Shown: piece by piece, positions 50,556 through 59,079 of the stretch | How positions within the stretch are numbered: position 1 is the first letter of the stretch | Layout: every line of letters starts with the position of its first letter | DNA from: Paulinella micropora | Taxonomy: Eukaryota; Cercozoa; Imbricatea; Euglyphida; Paulinellidae | Direction of reading: 5' to 3' | NCBI GenBank assembly: GCA_019918135.1 | Contig: WBZZ01001499.1 | Coordinates: 50,995-114,994, forward strand | Length of the DNA stretch: 64,000 nucleotides | Position numbers and translations under genes: made by a program | Notes under the pieces: model-generated | Seen by the model: the letters and a program-made list of their open reading frames with translations, nothing else | Told to the model about the DNA's origin: nothing | Databases searched by the model: none

Positions 50556-53500
50556 TCAAGGGGGAAGAGGCACGACGACGGAGCAAGCCCACCTACTGGG
50601 GGGGGCGGAAGGGAGGGTCCGGGGGGCTCCCGCAGGGAAGTGGTGAAGGAAGTTCCATGACTGGATGATGTGCTCGTGGCAGATCTTTGTAAGGCCCTGG
50701 TAGGTCCGTTGCGCGATGTTCTTGGAAAAATGGAGGCACAGATCGTCGAAAGAGGTCTGGGAGATGTAGCCTCTAGCGCCCATAGCGATAACTAGCAGGT
50801 TGGTAGTCATAGGTCGGCCTCCAATGGACTGCATTTGGATCGCTTCTTCGAGTGGGAGGTACCGATGGTCATAGATGGCCCTCGGATTATAACCCCATGC
50901 CTGTCGGGATTTCCAAGGGATAGCTGGCCAGGTGTTGGGCGGGTCTTCTCCCCGAAACGCGTTTGGGTCCTTCGGTCGGTAAGGGGGGGAAATCCTGTGG
51001 CCATCTCGGTCCCAGGTATCCCGCCGCTCCTCTGGCGACTGTCTCGTGGGGAGACAAGAGTCATCTTCGCGTACCAGCCATTGATCCTCCCGGGTAGTGT
51101 AGTCTACCAGCGTAACGTGGTTCGATCTACGGGTGGCAGTGACCAGGAGATCTATCTTGTGGGAGAACCCCGGTCCCGCCATGTCTACCATTACCTGCGC
51201 GGCGGGGTGAGCGAAGGCAGAGGGGGGGGCCTGATCAGAAGGGGGGGGAGCTCCCTCCGGGACGGGGAGAACCTCGTCAACGGACGGGGGGGGACTATCT
51301 TGCCTCGGTCGGGGGAAAGCACCCTCCACCCCTATAACGAAGACCTTGCGATCCGGAGCTATGCCATCGTCGTTATCTAAACGCTCCAAGCAGCTTCGGA
51401 TCCACTGCCTGCATTTGGAGTGCCGCTGATCCAGGAGAGACTTGAGGGCCTCCGAGTGGAAGGAGGATTTGGATAGCAAATAGTGGCTGATGCTTCCAGT
51501 GACCTTGCAGCCATAGGGGCAGGAGGTCGAGGTGGCGCCCTTGGAGATCACAGTGCTAATTCTAGCCGGGGTGGGCCAGACATCGAGCTGGCATTTTAGT
51601 ACGATGGCTACCTCCCTCACCGAGAGGCCGCCGTTGGGTTGGAGGAACTGGTTGGTGACGGCCTGGAAAGGCTTGCGTATTTCAGAACGGATCCCCCATG
51701 TTAGGCCAAAACGGGGCGCAGCCTTTAGTTTATTTGCGTCTTCCGAATACCTCTGTCGAAGCTTCCATAAGTTGTAGGACGCCCAATTCTTCTTGACTAG
51801 GGCGATGGCTTGGTCTATTGTCCCCGGAGCGACCGTTTCCTTGGTGAGAAAGTTAGTGACGGAGATAACAACTGGGATTTCCAGAGCGTCCCATTCGATA
51901 CGGGCTGGGGGAACGTCATATGCCTCCCTGAATTGGGCGAGGCTGTGCTCCGCATCGGATTGCTGCTGTCGCCCTTCTGGCCATGAAGAGTCACTAACAT
52001 GTCCGGGAGGGATGCGAGGGTTTATGCCGATGCCCAGTGCTCTGCAGGCTCGAATCCAGTGAAGCACCATAAGTCCGTCGCGGCGGTCCTCCTTGATCAG
52101 GTGCAGGTGCCCTTGCCATCCTAGGAAAGGCTGGTCTGGAGGGTCAGGAAGCTTGGGGCACTGCTTGTTGATGTCCTCGGGCATGGGGGCCTCGTCCTTG
52201 AGTGCTCCCCTATTCATAGCGTTAACAAACCGCGGGTAAAAGGCCGGGATGATGCAGTCAGTGGGGGCCTCGACTCCGTGGAACACCGAGTGCATTCGCC
52301 AAATGTCCGGCGGGTGGAGTGGTGGATAAATCGGTGGCGGGCGTGGTCCGCCATCCCCTGCCCATCGGAACAAGAAGCGAGTGCTGGGCGGCTGTTGGGT
52401 GCGTGAGCCGCTGGAAGCAGTTCGGCGACCACGGAGGGGGGGTCGCTGAGGGCACAGATCTCCGTTCCTGGGGAAGTAGTAGTCCCATGCTAGGCGTAGA
52501 TGTGCGTCGACCGCATATTGAACGTATGGGTCAGTCGAAAGGAGGCATTTGATGAACACCGTGAAATTCCTCAGGTAGTACCGGGTTGAGAACTGGTGGA
52601 GACCAAAACCCCCCCCTGCTCCTATGGGGCCGTATAGCACCGCGTTGGGAATCTCCTGGTGAGAAAGCTGGAGAGTCTCCCGGATGTGGTCCCGGAAGGC
52701 TGTGTCTAGCTCCCTTAGTAACTTCTGGGGGAAAGGGGTCCATCCAAAGGAGAAATCCAGGCTGCTGGTGAGGAGACTGATGAGAGCTTTCCGTTTCCTT
52801 GCCAGTGAGAGGTCGAGGCTGTGAATCATCCGGGCAGTAGCCACGAACTTCGCAATCGCGTAGTCTCTTTGGATCTGCGGGTTGTTGCTGCCGTCGGTGT
52901 GAAGGCCCAAAGACCGAAAGACTTCGAATGCCGAGCGGTTTCTGATCTTGGTGGGGCCACGGGACGAGCCTCGGCCTGGTGCGGAAAGCGAGATCGGGAC
53001 AGCATACACACCTTTTCCCACTTCGCTGACTAGGCAGATGACTGAACATTTCTCCGCTGCACATATCTGGCGTGCAGCCCGTAGTTGCGTGTAGAGGAGG
53101 GAGAAACCTTTTTGTGCCTCGGGAAAGTATTGCTCAGGTGGACCATCCCCTCCAATGGCTGCCCAGTTGTCATCAGCAAATTTGTGGTCAGCGGTCAGCG
53201 GGGGTCTCAAGGGGTAGACGGAGGTGTTCTGGGATCGGTCGCGGTCCGTTTCGTCGTAGAAGCGATACCCGGCTGGCATAAATTGCTGGGCAGGGCACAG
53301 GCGGGTGATGTACTCGTCTAGCACTCCATACGTGCCAGGGCTTAGCGATCCTCCTTGCGGGATCCCTCGCGAGCGAAGAATTTCTTCCGGCAGAATAACA
53401 GTCTTCCCTGAAATGTCCGGGGTCTTGAGCTTGAGCGGGGAGTCTTTGAAACGGTGGCGGAGGAAAGCGAACATTTCGGGGAATTCCTGCTCTTGCGCCA

Positions 53501-56048
53501 CCACGTGGGAATACGCTTCGCAGATGTACGTGAGCTCCGCACGGTCAAAGGCCTTGCGGATGTCAGTGGAGAAGATGATAAGCGTCTTTATATTGCCAGT
53601 AATCTTGGGGGCTGCCCGTAAGTCGGCCAGCATCAACCGAAGCACCATGTTCCATTCATCACACCCGCTCACAGTCGTTGTGTTGGCCTTGGAGGTCTTC
53701 CGGATACATCCTGTGTGGAGCTTGAAAGACTCGACCCGGAACGTGACGAGTTTTTCGTAGAGATTAAGGATCGCGTTCGATACAGTGATCCCCCGCCAAT
53801 CAGTCACGTTTGCGCCTGTCCCCGTCCCTTTCCAGATCTGGCTGAGGATCCCCGGCTTCCAGTCCTTTGGTAGTCGCTTCTCCTTCCAGCAGTGGGAGAG
53901 AAAGGATCCCAATTGAATCTTCGCATCCTGCGAGAGGAGTCTGAAGATGGCAGGAGGGATACCGTCTTCTCCTGGGGCAGGACCCTTTTTTGCCTGGATG
54001 GCGTGCTCCAGCTCTCCCAGCGAGAAAGGTCGACGAGCCAGTTCGAGAGCCTGATCCCGGGTAAGGGGCGGGGGGAGGCATTTGAAAATAGTGACGAATT
54101 GTTTGACACGGTCCCCGGGAATACGAGATTCCTGGAACGGTCCGATGAGGTGGGGGCGTCCATTGGAGTCTCGGGGTGGGGACGACCGCAGCTTTTCCCA
54201 CTCTCGAATCTTTTGGAGCCGACCCACCCTCCTTAGTACCGCCCACTTTGCTAGGCGGTCTGCACACTCGTTAAGCCGAAAAGTCCACTCGAAGCTCTGC
54301 TCTTGGTGGGACCTGACCCAGTGGAACGAGATCGGAGCCGACTGAGTGTGGAAGCGAAAGATGGCGTCCCATAGGGGGGGCTTCGCACGCTGCTTAAACA
54401 GTTCATGGGCCTCCCCCTCCAGATTCGCGTCCGTTAGGGCCCGGTAGTCGGTGAAGATATGAACTCGCCGGGGTCTCCATTTCATCTCTCTAATGTATTG
54501 GAGGCCACCTGCCATCACTGCCAGTACTTCTTGTTCTCCACTAGAGGCTGGGTTGTCTGCATTGCCGTAGATAGCGATAATCTCATTATTGTAGAACAGG
54601 AACGCCCCGAAGCCCGCAGCGTTGCCATGCTCGGGAAAACAGGATCCGTCAGGAACGAGGATAGCGTCATATGGGGACAGGGACCCCGGAGACAGCTCGT
54701 CCGGCTGGTCAAGCCGCGGGGCCAGGCGATAGATAGGAAACCGCTGTTTGAACTCATCGGGGAGCGAACTTAGACGTAGAGCATAAGCATTCGATTGGAG
54801 TCTGATGATAAGGCCCCGGGTGTCATCTCCATTAGGAAGGTGGATACCCAGGTACTCCCAGGCTTCAGCTTCTAGGAACTCCAAAAGCTGGGGGACTAAG
54901 TCAACGGGCGGAGCAGTATACTCGTCTTGGAGAGGAAGGTTTGCGGTCGCCCACCTCTTGAGCTCACTGGAGTTACGGTTCGGTCTTCGTTCGCTATCAT
55001 CCTCCGGCGGGAACTGCACTGAGTACTGGCGGAGAGACGGTGCCGTGTGGGCGCTTAAGAGGGAACGCATCCGCTCCACCTCCGCCTGTAGAGCAGCCTC
55101 AGCATCGGTCTGGATGACAGCTTCCGTCTCACTGGGAACGAGGGGAAGGGGGTCAGGATTCGCATTTCCCCGGAAGACCAGGTTAGTAAATTGTCCTCTG
55201 TCGATAGTATCCCCCGGTTTGAGGATCGGCGCCCGAAGCCTGTCACTTCCTAGAAGGAGCTCCCGCTGATTATATTTGGAGTCCTCTGGAGGGATCCACA
55301 GTTTCGCCCCGGACCCCATCACTTGGTGGAGTCGGCGCTCCTCGTCTGCCTGATCAGAGACCCGGGTGCGGTAGAGGTCTGCATAATGTTCCTGGAGAGT
55401 CTCTGGCGGGGGAGTCTCCATGGCTGAGTCCGTCTGGACCCGGAGGAGAAATTTGTGCTGGTTCCGGTCGAAGGCTTGGTTGTGTCGGAGCCTATTCGGT
55501 CTCTTGACCTCCCTCTTGGCGCGCTTGATATCTTCGAGACGGGAATTAATCTTGCGTCTGGCCTTGGCAAGGATCTTCAGTGCGTCCGGTAGAAGAAATG
55601 ACATCTCTAGCGGGTCACTCGACCGTGGTTCTTCCAGGATGTGCCCGACCAGATCCCCTTCCATTCGTAACGTATGGCAAATGTTCAGCCAGAGCCTGGT
55701 TAAATGAGATCCGGGATCCCTCGGGACTTGTCGTTGGAGGCCCCGCGTGATGGACTGCAGTGCGGTTAACATACGGGGTACCCTGGTTATCTTCCGTCTG
55801 GACTTAGGAGGTCTGGGATTCCGCCTGCTCAGCGGTGGTGGAGCCGGCTGGGCATCCTGGTATCCAATCGGCAGGGCTGGGATAGGGGCACTAGGAGGAG
55901 CAGCGTCGACCCTCGGAGGCCCGACAGCTTCCGCAGCTTGGATGGCCTGCTTCAACGCGGCTTGGGGGGGCTGGGCCATCTGTATGCTCGCCGCCATACT
56001 CTGCTGGAAACAGTCCTGCTGAGCCTGTGTCCACCTCTTGGGTTCCAA
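50556..56048 (-). CDS. Retrotransposon polyprotein: RNase H, RT, zinc motif, RLE
   Basis: 1830 residues, uninterrupted. RNase H (about 460-605) has all four acidic positions: VPDGSC, GEQEVLA, IFTDYRAL and NECADRLAKWA. It lies before the reverse transcriptase. The RT (about 650-1100) has WRGITVSN, motif A FSTDIRKAFDRA, motif B RGIPQGGSLSPG and motif C HKFADDNWA (Phe for the usual Tyr). Near 1511 a CPYGC..H motif and RHSKC resemble the Cys-Cys-His and RHN motifs of R2-like elements. Near 1630 KIDLLV and VTLVDYTT fit the PD-(D/E)xK core of a restriction-like endonuclease. The protein would nick a specific target and copy the RNA there. The first Met is not certain (the frame starts at TTG). Confidence 0.9.
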   Translation of the reverse strand: MEPKRWTQAQQDCFQQSMAASIQMAQPPQAALKQAIQAAEAVGPPRVDAAPPSAPIPALPIGYQDAQPAPPPLSRRNPRPPKSRRKITRVPRMLTALQSITRGLQRQVPRDPGSHLTRLWLNICHTLRMEGDLVGHILEEPRSSDPLEMSFLLPDALKILAKARRKINSRLEDIKRAKREVKRPNRLRHNQAFDRNQHKFLLRVQTDSAMETPPPETLQEHYADLYRTRVSDQADEERRLHQVMGSGAKLWIPPEDSKYNQRELLLGSDRLRAPILKPGDTIDRGQFTNLVFRGNANPDPLPLVPSETEAVIQTDAEAALQAEVERMRSLLSAHTAPSLRQYSVQFPPEDDSERRPNRNSSELKRWATANLPLQDEYTAPPVDLVPQLLEFLEAEAWEYLGIHLPNGDDTRGLIIRLQSNAYALRLSSLPDEFKQRFPIYRLAPRLDQPDELSPGSLSPYDAILVPDGSCFPEHGNAAGFGAFLFYNNEIIAIYGNADNPASSGEQEVLAVMAGGLQYIREMKWRPRRVHIFTDYRALTDANLEGEAHELFKQRAKPPLWDAIFRFHTQSAPISFHWVRSHQEQSFEWTFRLNECADRLAKWAVLRRVGRLQKIREWEKLRSSPPRDSNGRPHLIGPFQESRIPGDRVKQFVTIFKCLPPPLTRDQALELARRPFSLGELEHAIQAKKGPAPGEDGIPPAIFRLLSQDAKIQLGSFLSHCWKEKRLPKDWKPGILSQIWKGTGTGANVTDWRGITVSNAILNLYEKLVTFRVESFKLHTGCIRKTSKANTTTVSGCDEWNMVLRLMLADLRAAPKITGNIKTLIIFSTDIRKAFDRAELTYICEAYSHVVAQEQEFPEMFAFLRHRFKDSPLKLKTPDISGKTVILPEEILRSRGIPQGGSLSPGTYGVLDEYITRLCPAQQFMPAGYRFYDETDRDRSQNTSVYPLRPPLTADHKFADDNWAAIGGDGPPEQYFPEAQKGFSLLYTQLRAARQICAAEKCSVICLVSEVGKGVYAVPISLSAPGRGSSRGPTKIRNRSAFEVFRSLGLHTDGSNNPQIQRDYAIAKFVATARMIHSLDLSLARKRKALISLLTSSLDFSFGWTPFPQKLLRELDTAFRDHIRETLQLSHQEIPNAVLYGPIGAGGGFGLHQFSTRYYLRNFTVFIKCLLSTDPYVQYAVDAHLRLAWDYYFPRNGDLCPQRPPLRGRRTASSGSRTQQPPSTRFLFRWAGDGGPRPPPIYPPLHPPDIWRMHSVFHGVEAPTDCIIPAFYPRFVNAMNRGALKDEAPMPEDINKQCPKLPDPPDQPFLGWQGHLHLIKEDRRDGLMVLHWIRACRALGIGINPRIPPGHVSDSSWPEGRQQQSDAEHSLAQFREAYDVPPARIEWDALEIPVVISVTNFLTKETVAPGTIDQAIALVKKNWASYNLWKLRQRYSEDANKLKAAPRFGLTWGIRSEIRKPFQAVTNQFLQPNGGLSVREVAIVLKCQLDVWPTPARISTVISKGATSTSCPYGCKVTGSISHYLLSKSSFHSEALKSLLDQRHSKCRQWIRSCLERLDNDDGIAPDRKVFVIGVEGAFPRPRQDSPPPSVDEVLPVPEGAPPPSDQAPPSAFAHPAAQVMVDMAGPGFSHKIDLLVTATRRSNHVTLVDYTTREDQWLVREDDSCLPTRQSPEERRDTWDRDGHRISPPYRPKDPNAFRGEDPPNTWPAIPWKSRQAWGYNPRAIYDHRYLPLEEAIQMQSIGGRPMTTNLLVIAMGARGYISQTSFDDLCLHFSKNIAQRTYQGLTKICHEHIIQSWNFLHHFPAGAPRTLPSAPPSRWACSVVVPLPP

Positions 56049-56151
56049 TAATGGCGGTGGGGGGGACCCCGAGACCGCCGGACATTAACTTCAGGCCTAG
56101 CTTCTCTCCCAACCAGGCTAAGGGAAGATGGAAGGGGAAGAGGGGAATCTG

Positions 56152-59079
56152 TTAGCGAGGGGGGGGGGGGATAGCAGACTCTATGATCTCCTCCACCGCG
56201 GAAGGGAGGGGCGGTGGGCCCAGGGTAGGATCCCAACTCCCAGGCGGGGAGGAGGGAGGAGAGTCAACCGGAATGTCTTGCGGCAGGTAGTGATGCTCCA
56301 GCCGAGCGCGGGCAATGTCGATTCGGGCCTGGATCCAGAGTTGCAGGGGGGGGGGGGGGGGGGGGGGGGAATCCAAACGGTGAGACGCGATGGACTCGAC
56401 CAGCCGCTCTTCTCGACTGAGGTGCGACAGTGCAGCAATTGCGTCCTCCTCATCACTGCCTGTTCCTGGCAACACATTATCCTCGGGGAAATCCAGCGGG
56501 TGATCGCCCGCTTGGGATCCCCATAGGAGGACGCCGACAGCAATCCACGCGGAGGCCTTGGCAACAACCGAGTCGGATCGAAAATATTCTTCAGGGCCAT
56601 ATGGTGCATCAGGGGTGGAGAGCTCCAGGAGACCATCCCTGGCCCCGACATCTATAAAAAGCAAGGTGAGCCGCAGGATGGCCCTGAGACGTTTGTAGTG
56701 CACAGCGGGCAGGGTGATGCCAAGGGGGCCGATGAAGCGAGGCGCGTGATCCCACTCCGTAGTCGAAGACCTGAAGCGGGATGTGTGATGGAGCAGGATA
56801 CGGCCCTTGATTCCCTGTGCCCGAACAATAAGCACACGTGGGAGGCGACGCTGGACGTATCTAAGAACCCGGGCGGAGGAAAGTGCATGCCATGAGGTGA
56901 GGAGCATGAGGCTCCCATCCTGGACGATGGATTCCAACGCCTTGGTGGTCCTCTCTGCTAGAGGCTTCCTGGCTCGAAGGAGGGATTGAGCTCCAAAGGA
57001 GGGAGATAAGAGGAACATCTGACATAGCCATTGGTTAAGTGCTCCTTGGGAGACTCGTGGCGCGGAGGGGGGGTCAACTTTTTGCGGCGGAAAGGCAAGG
57101 AGTGGCTCGCGAACGTGCGTGGATAACGACATCACGTTGGTGCCATGATACCGCTCCAAAGTATGTCGAAGTGTCGCAAATGCAAGAGAGGCCTGTGCAC
57201 CTCCTCTGAGCCCGTCATGAGACTGCTTGAACTCGCTAAACCACTTGGCGGGCGGCTGGGGAAGGTGGTCTCGTATGCCTCGTTTGTAGACCCGGTAGAC
57301 CGTAGAAAAACCTAGAGGGGCGGAGGATGGCACAGGGTTCCGGGGTAGGAGACGACGCTCGATGGAGAGCCCCTGTCCCAGCAGGGAAAAAGCCCGAGAG
57401 TTGAAGGAAGCTGCATTGGAGGAATGCTCCCCCTTCTTGTCTTCTGCCATCTTCCGGAGGTTTCTGATGATCTTGCGGAGGCGCTGTCGGAACTGTCGAT
57501 TTGTCTTCGGGGCGGAACTGAGTCCCAAGATCGGACGTTGGACTGCAGGGAAAGGATGTTGAACCACAACGGGGTCCGGAAGGGATGAAGCTGTCCGCTT
57601 GAACAAAAGTTGAACCCCATAAGCAGCAATCATCCTGCATGCCATCTTGTTCGGGAGGATGGAAACGGAACAGTCATCGCATTTGACCCACTCCCCGGAA
57701 CTATTCCGGTCCAGAACGAACGCGTGAGAATGCTGTCGCGAGCGTGCGTTCCCTTCCATCTGGATGCAGATGGCGCTTTGGAGAGAGTAGGAGAGCGCCT
57801 TTCCATCATGCGACCACCGGCGATCAAAGAAGAGCGAAGGGAGGAAAGAGACATTGTGGTGTGCGGACCGGGGGAAACGAAGATTCAGGAGCCCAAGAGG
57901 CCGATGAATGTCAAGGAGAAGACATTCTGCATGCTCACGAATCGATCGAGTCTGCACCCCTTTATCGCCTCCGCAGTGAGCGCATAGGAAAGGTTCAGAG
58001 GAAGGGCCCCCAAGATGCCATCTCGCCAAAAGCTCAGTAAGGGGGAAAGGTGAGCAGTCGTCAGCCAGGATAGAAAGTGAGAGTGGAAGGGCCCAAGAGG
58101 AGGACTGGGAGGCAGTGGAACAGACGCTGCATGCTGAAGTCGAAACTACGTGCGGGAGCCAGGATTCCAAAAATACCCCACTCGGGAGGAAGGAAGGCCC
58201 GGCGTCCCGCAGAAGCAACAGTAGGCCCCGTGTTGCCAGTCCGGTGTCGCCGCCGCCGTGGACGTCCGGTCCGGGGCACACGCTGCGGAGAACAACAGGG
58301 TAGCGGAACCAGGCGCAGGAAAGAGGCTTGAATTCCTGTGTGGTGTGCCCCACCTGCGGGCGGAGATCGTCCAACGTATTAATGATAGCGCTGGTAGCAG
58401 TCATCTGGGGTCCGAGCATGGACCTGGGCGGGCGTGCCAAAGCCCAGTTCCGTAGGAAAGACGAGAGTTTGGGAAAAGAGGCCAGAAGTTGGGCTGCATT
58501 AATTAAGAAACAATGCCGGTCATCCGGGTTCTTAATACCCCTGTAGGGAAGAGTAGGTAGTACCGCAAGAGCTTGACGGGTACGGGCCGGACGACCTTTT
58601 CCCTTAGAAATAATTCCAACCCCTGAATACTCCCCCTGATCTTTTATAGACAACGAATTGCTCTGGTTGGGGCCAGTGCTTGTGGTCGATGCAGGTGGAG
58701 CACTAGCGATCTTCTTCACAAAAGAGCGTCGGGGACGATATCCAGCGGATTCTTCCTCGTAAAAACCTGCCATCACGTCCTCCTGCTCCTCAATGGTAGC
58801 CACTCTCTGGTGAGCGAGTTGCCGTTCCCGTCGGATTGCTTGTATGTCCCTCGGGCCAAAGAAAAGACCTCCGTTGGAGCTTTTCGAGGGAGCGCGACGG
58901 GATCCAGTGACTTGAGAACGGCGGGAGTGAACCTCGATAATTTCAGGTGGCGGCGATGGAGGAAGGGGGGAACCCGGGGGGGGGGGGGTGGTCCTGTGCA
59001 ACGGGGCCTCCTTTCGCCTCTCCCCCTGAGGGCAGTCTGGCCTTCTTCTGCACCACAGCAAGAGAGCCCTGAGGTCCAT
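56152..59079 (-). CDS. Retrotransposon protein with USP/C19-like deubiquitinase domain
   Basis: 975 residues. Residues about 181-496 follow the order of ubiquitin-specific proteases: a Cys box (GIKNPDD then HCFLINAAQLL, Cys190); two CxxC pairs that could bind zinc (CSVC, followed by the LPLSLSI strand, and CAHC, followed by ECLLLDIHR); a YSLQSAICIQ strand; a His box (HSHAFVLD, His452); and WVKCDDCSVSIL with the catalytic-type Asp, ending AYGVQLLFKR. Canonical GN of the Cys box is replaced by DD. Residues about 690-850 (LPRVLIV, GITLPAVHYKRL) may be a second, degenerate lobe. It may remove ubiquitin from the element's proteins or process a polyprotein. It ends at a G-run (about 56160), so fusion to the RT frame is possible. 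Confidence 0.8.
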   Translation of the reverse strand: MDLRALLLWCRRRPDCPQGERRKEAPLHRTTPPPPGSPLPPSPPPEIIEVHSRRSQVTGSRRAPSKSSNGGLFFGPRDIQAIRRERQLAHQRVATIEEQEDVMAGFYEEESAGYRPRRSFVKKIASAPPASTTSTGPNQSNSLSIKDQGEYSGVGIISKGKGRPARTRQALAVLPTLPYRGIKNPDDRHCFLINAAQLLASFPKLSSFLRNWALARPPRSMLGPQMTATSAIINTLDDLRPQVGHTTQEFKPLSCAWFRYPVVLRSVCPGPDVHGGGDTGLATRGLLLLLRDAGPSFLPSGVFLESWLPHVVSTSACSVCSTASQSSSWALPLSLSILADDCSPFPLTELLARWHLGGPSSEPFLCAHCGGDKGVQTRSIREHAECLLLDIHRPLGLLNLRFPRSAHHNVSFLPSLFFDRRWSHDGKALSYSLQSAICIQMEGNARSRQHSHAFVLDRNSSGEWVKCDDCSVSILPNKMACRMIAAYGVQLLFKRTASSLPDPVVVQHPFPAVQRPILGLSSAPKTNRQFRQRLRKIIRNLRKMAEDKKGEHSSNAASFNSRAFSLLGQGLSIERRLLPRNPVPSSAPLGFSTVYRVYKRGIRDHLPQPPAKWFSEFKQSHDGLRGGAQASLAFATLRHTLERYHGTNVMSLSTHVREPLLAFPPQKVDPPSAPRVSQGALNQWLCQMFLLSPSFGAQSLLRARKPLAERTTKALESIVQDGSLMLLTSWHALSSARVLRYVQRRLPRVLIVRAQGIKGRILLHHTSRFRSSTTEWDHAPRFIGPLGITLPAVHYKRLRAILRLTLLFIDVGARDGLLELSTPDAPYGPEEYFRSDSVVAKASAWIAVGVLLWGSQAGDHPLDFPEDNVLPGTGSDEEDAIAALSHLSREERLVESIASHRLDSPPPPPPPLQLWIQARIDIARARLEHHYLPQDIPVDSPPSSPPGSWDPTLGPPPLPSAVEEIIESAIPPPPR

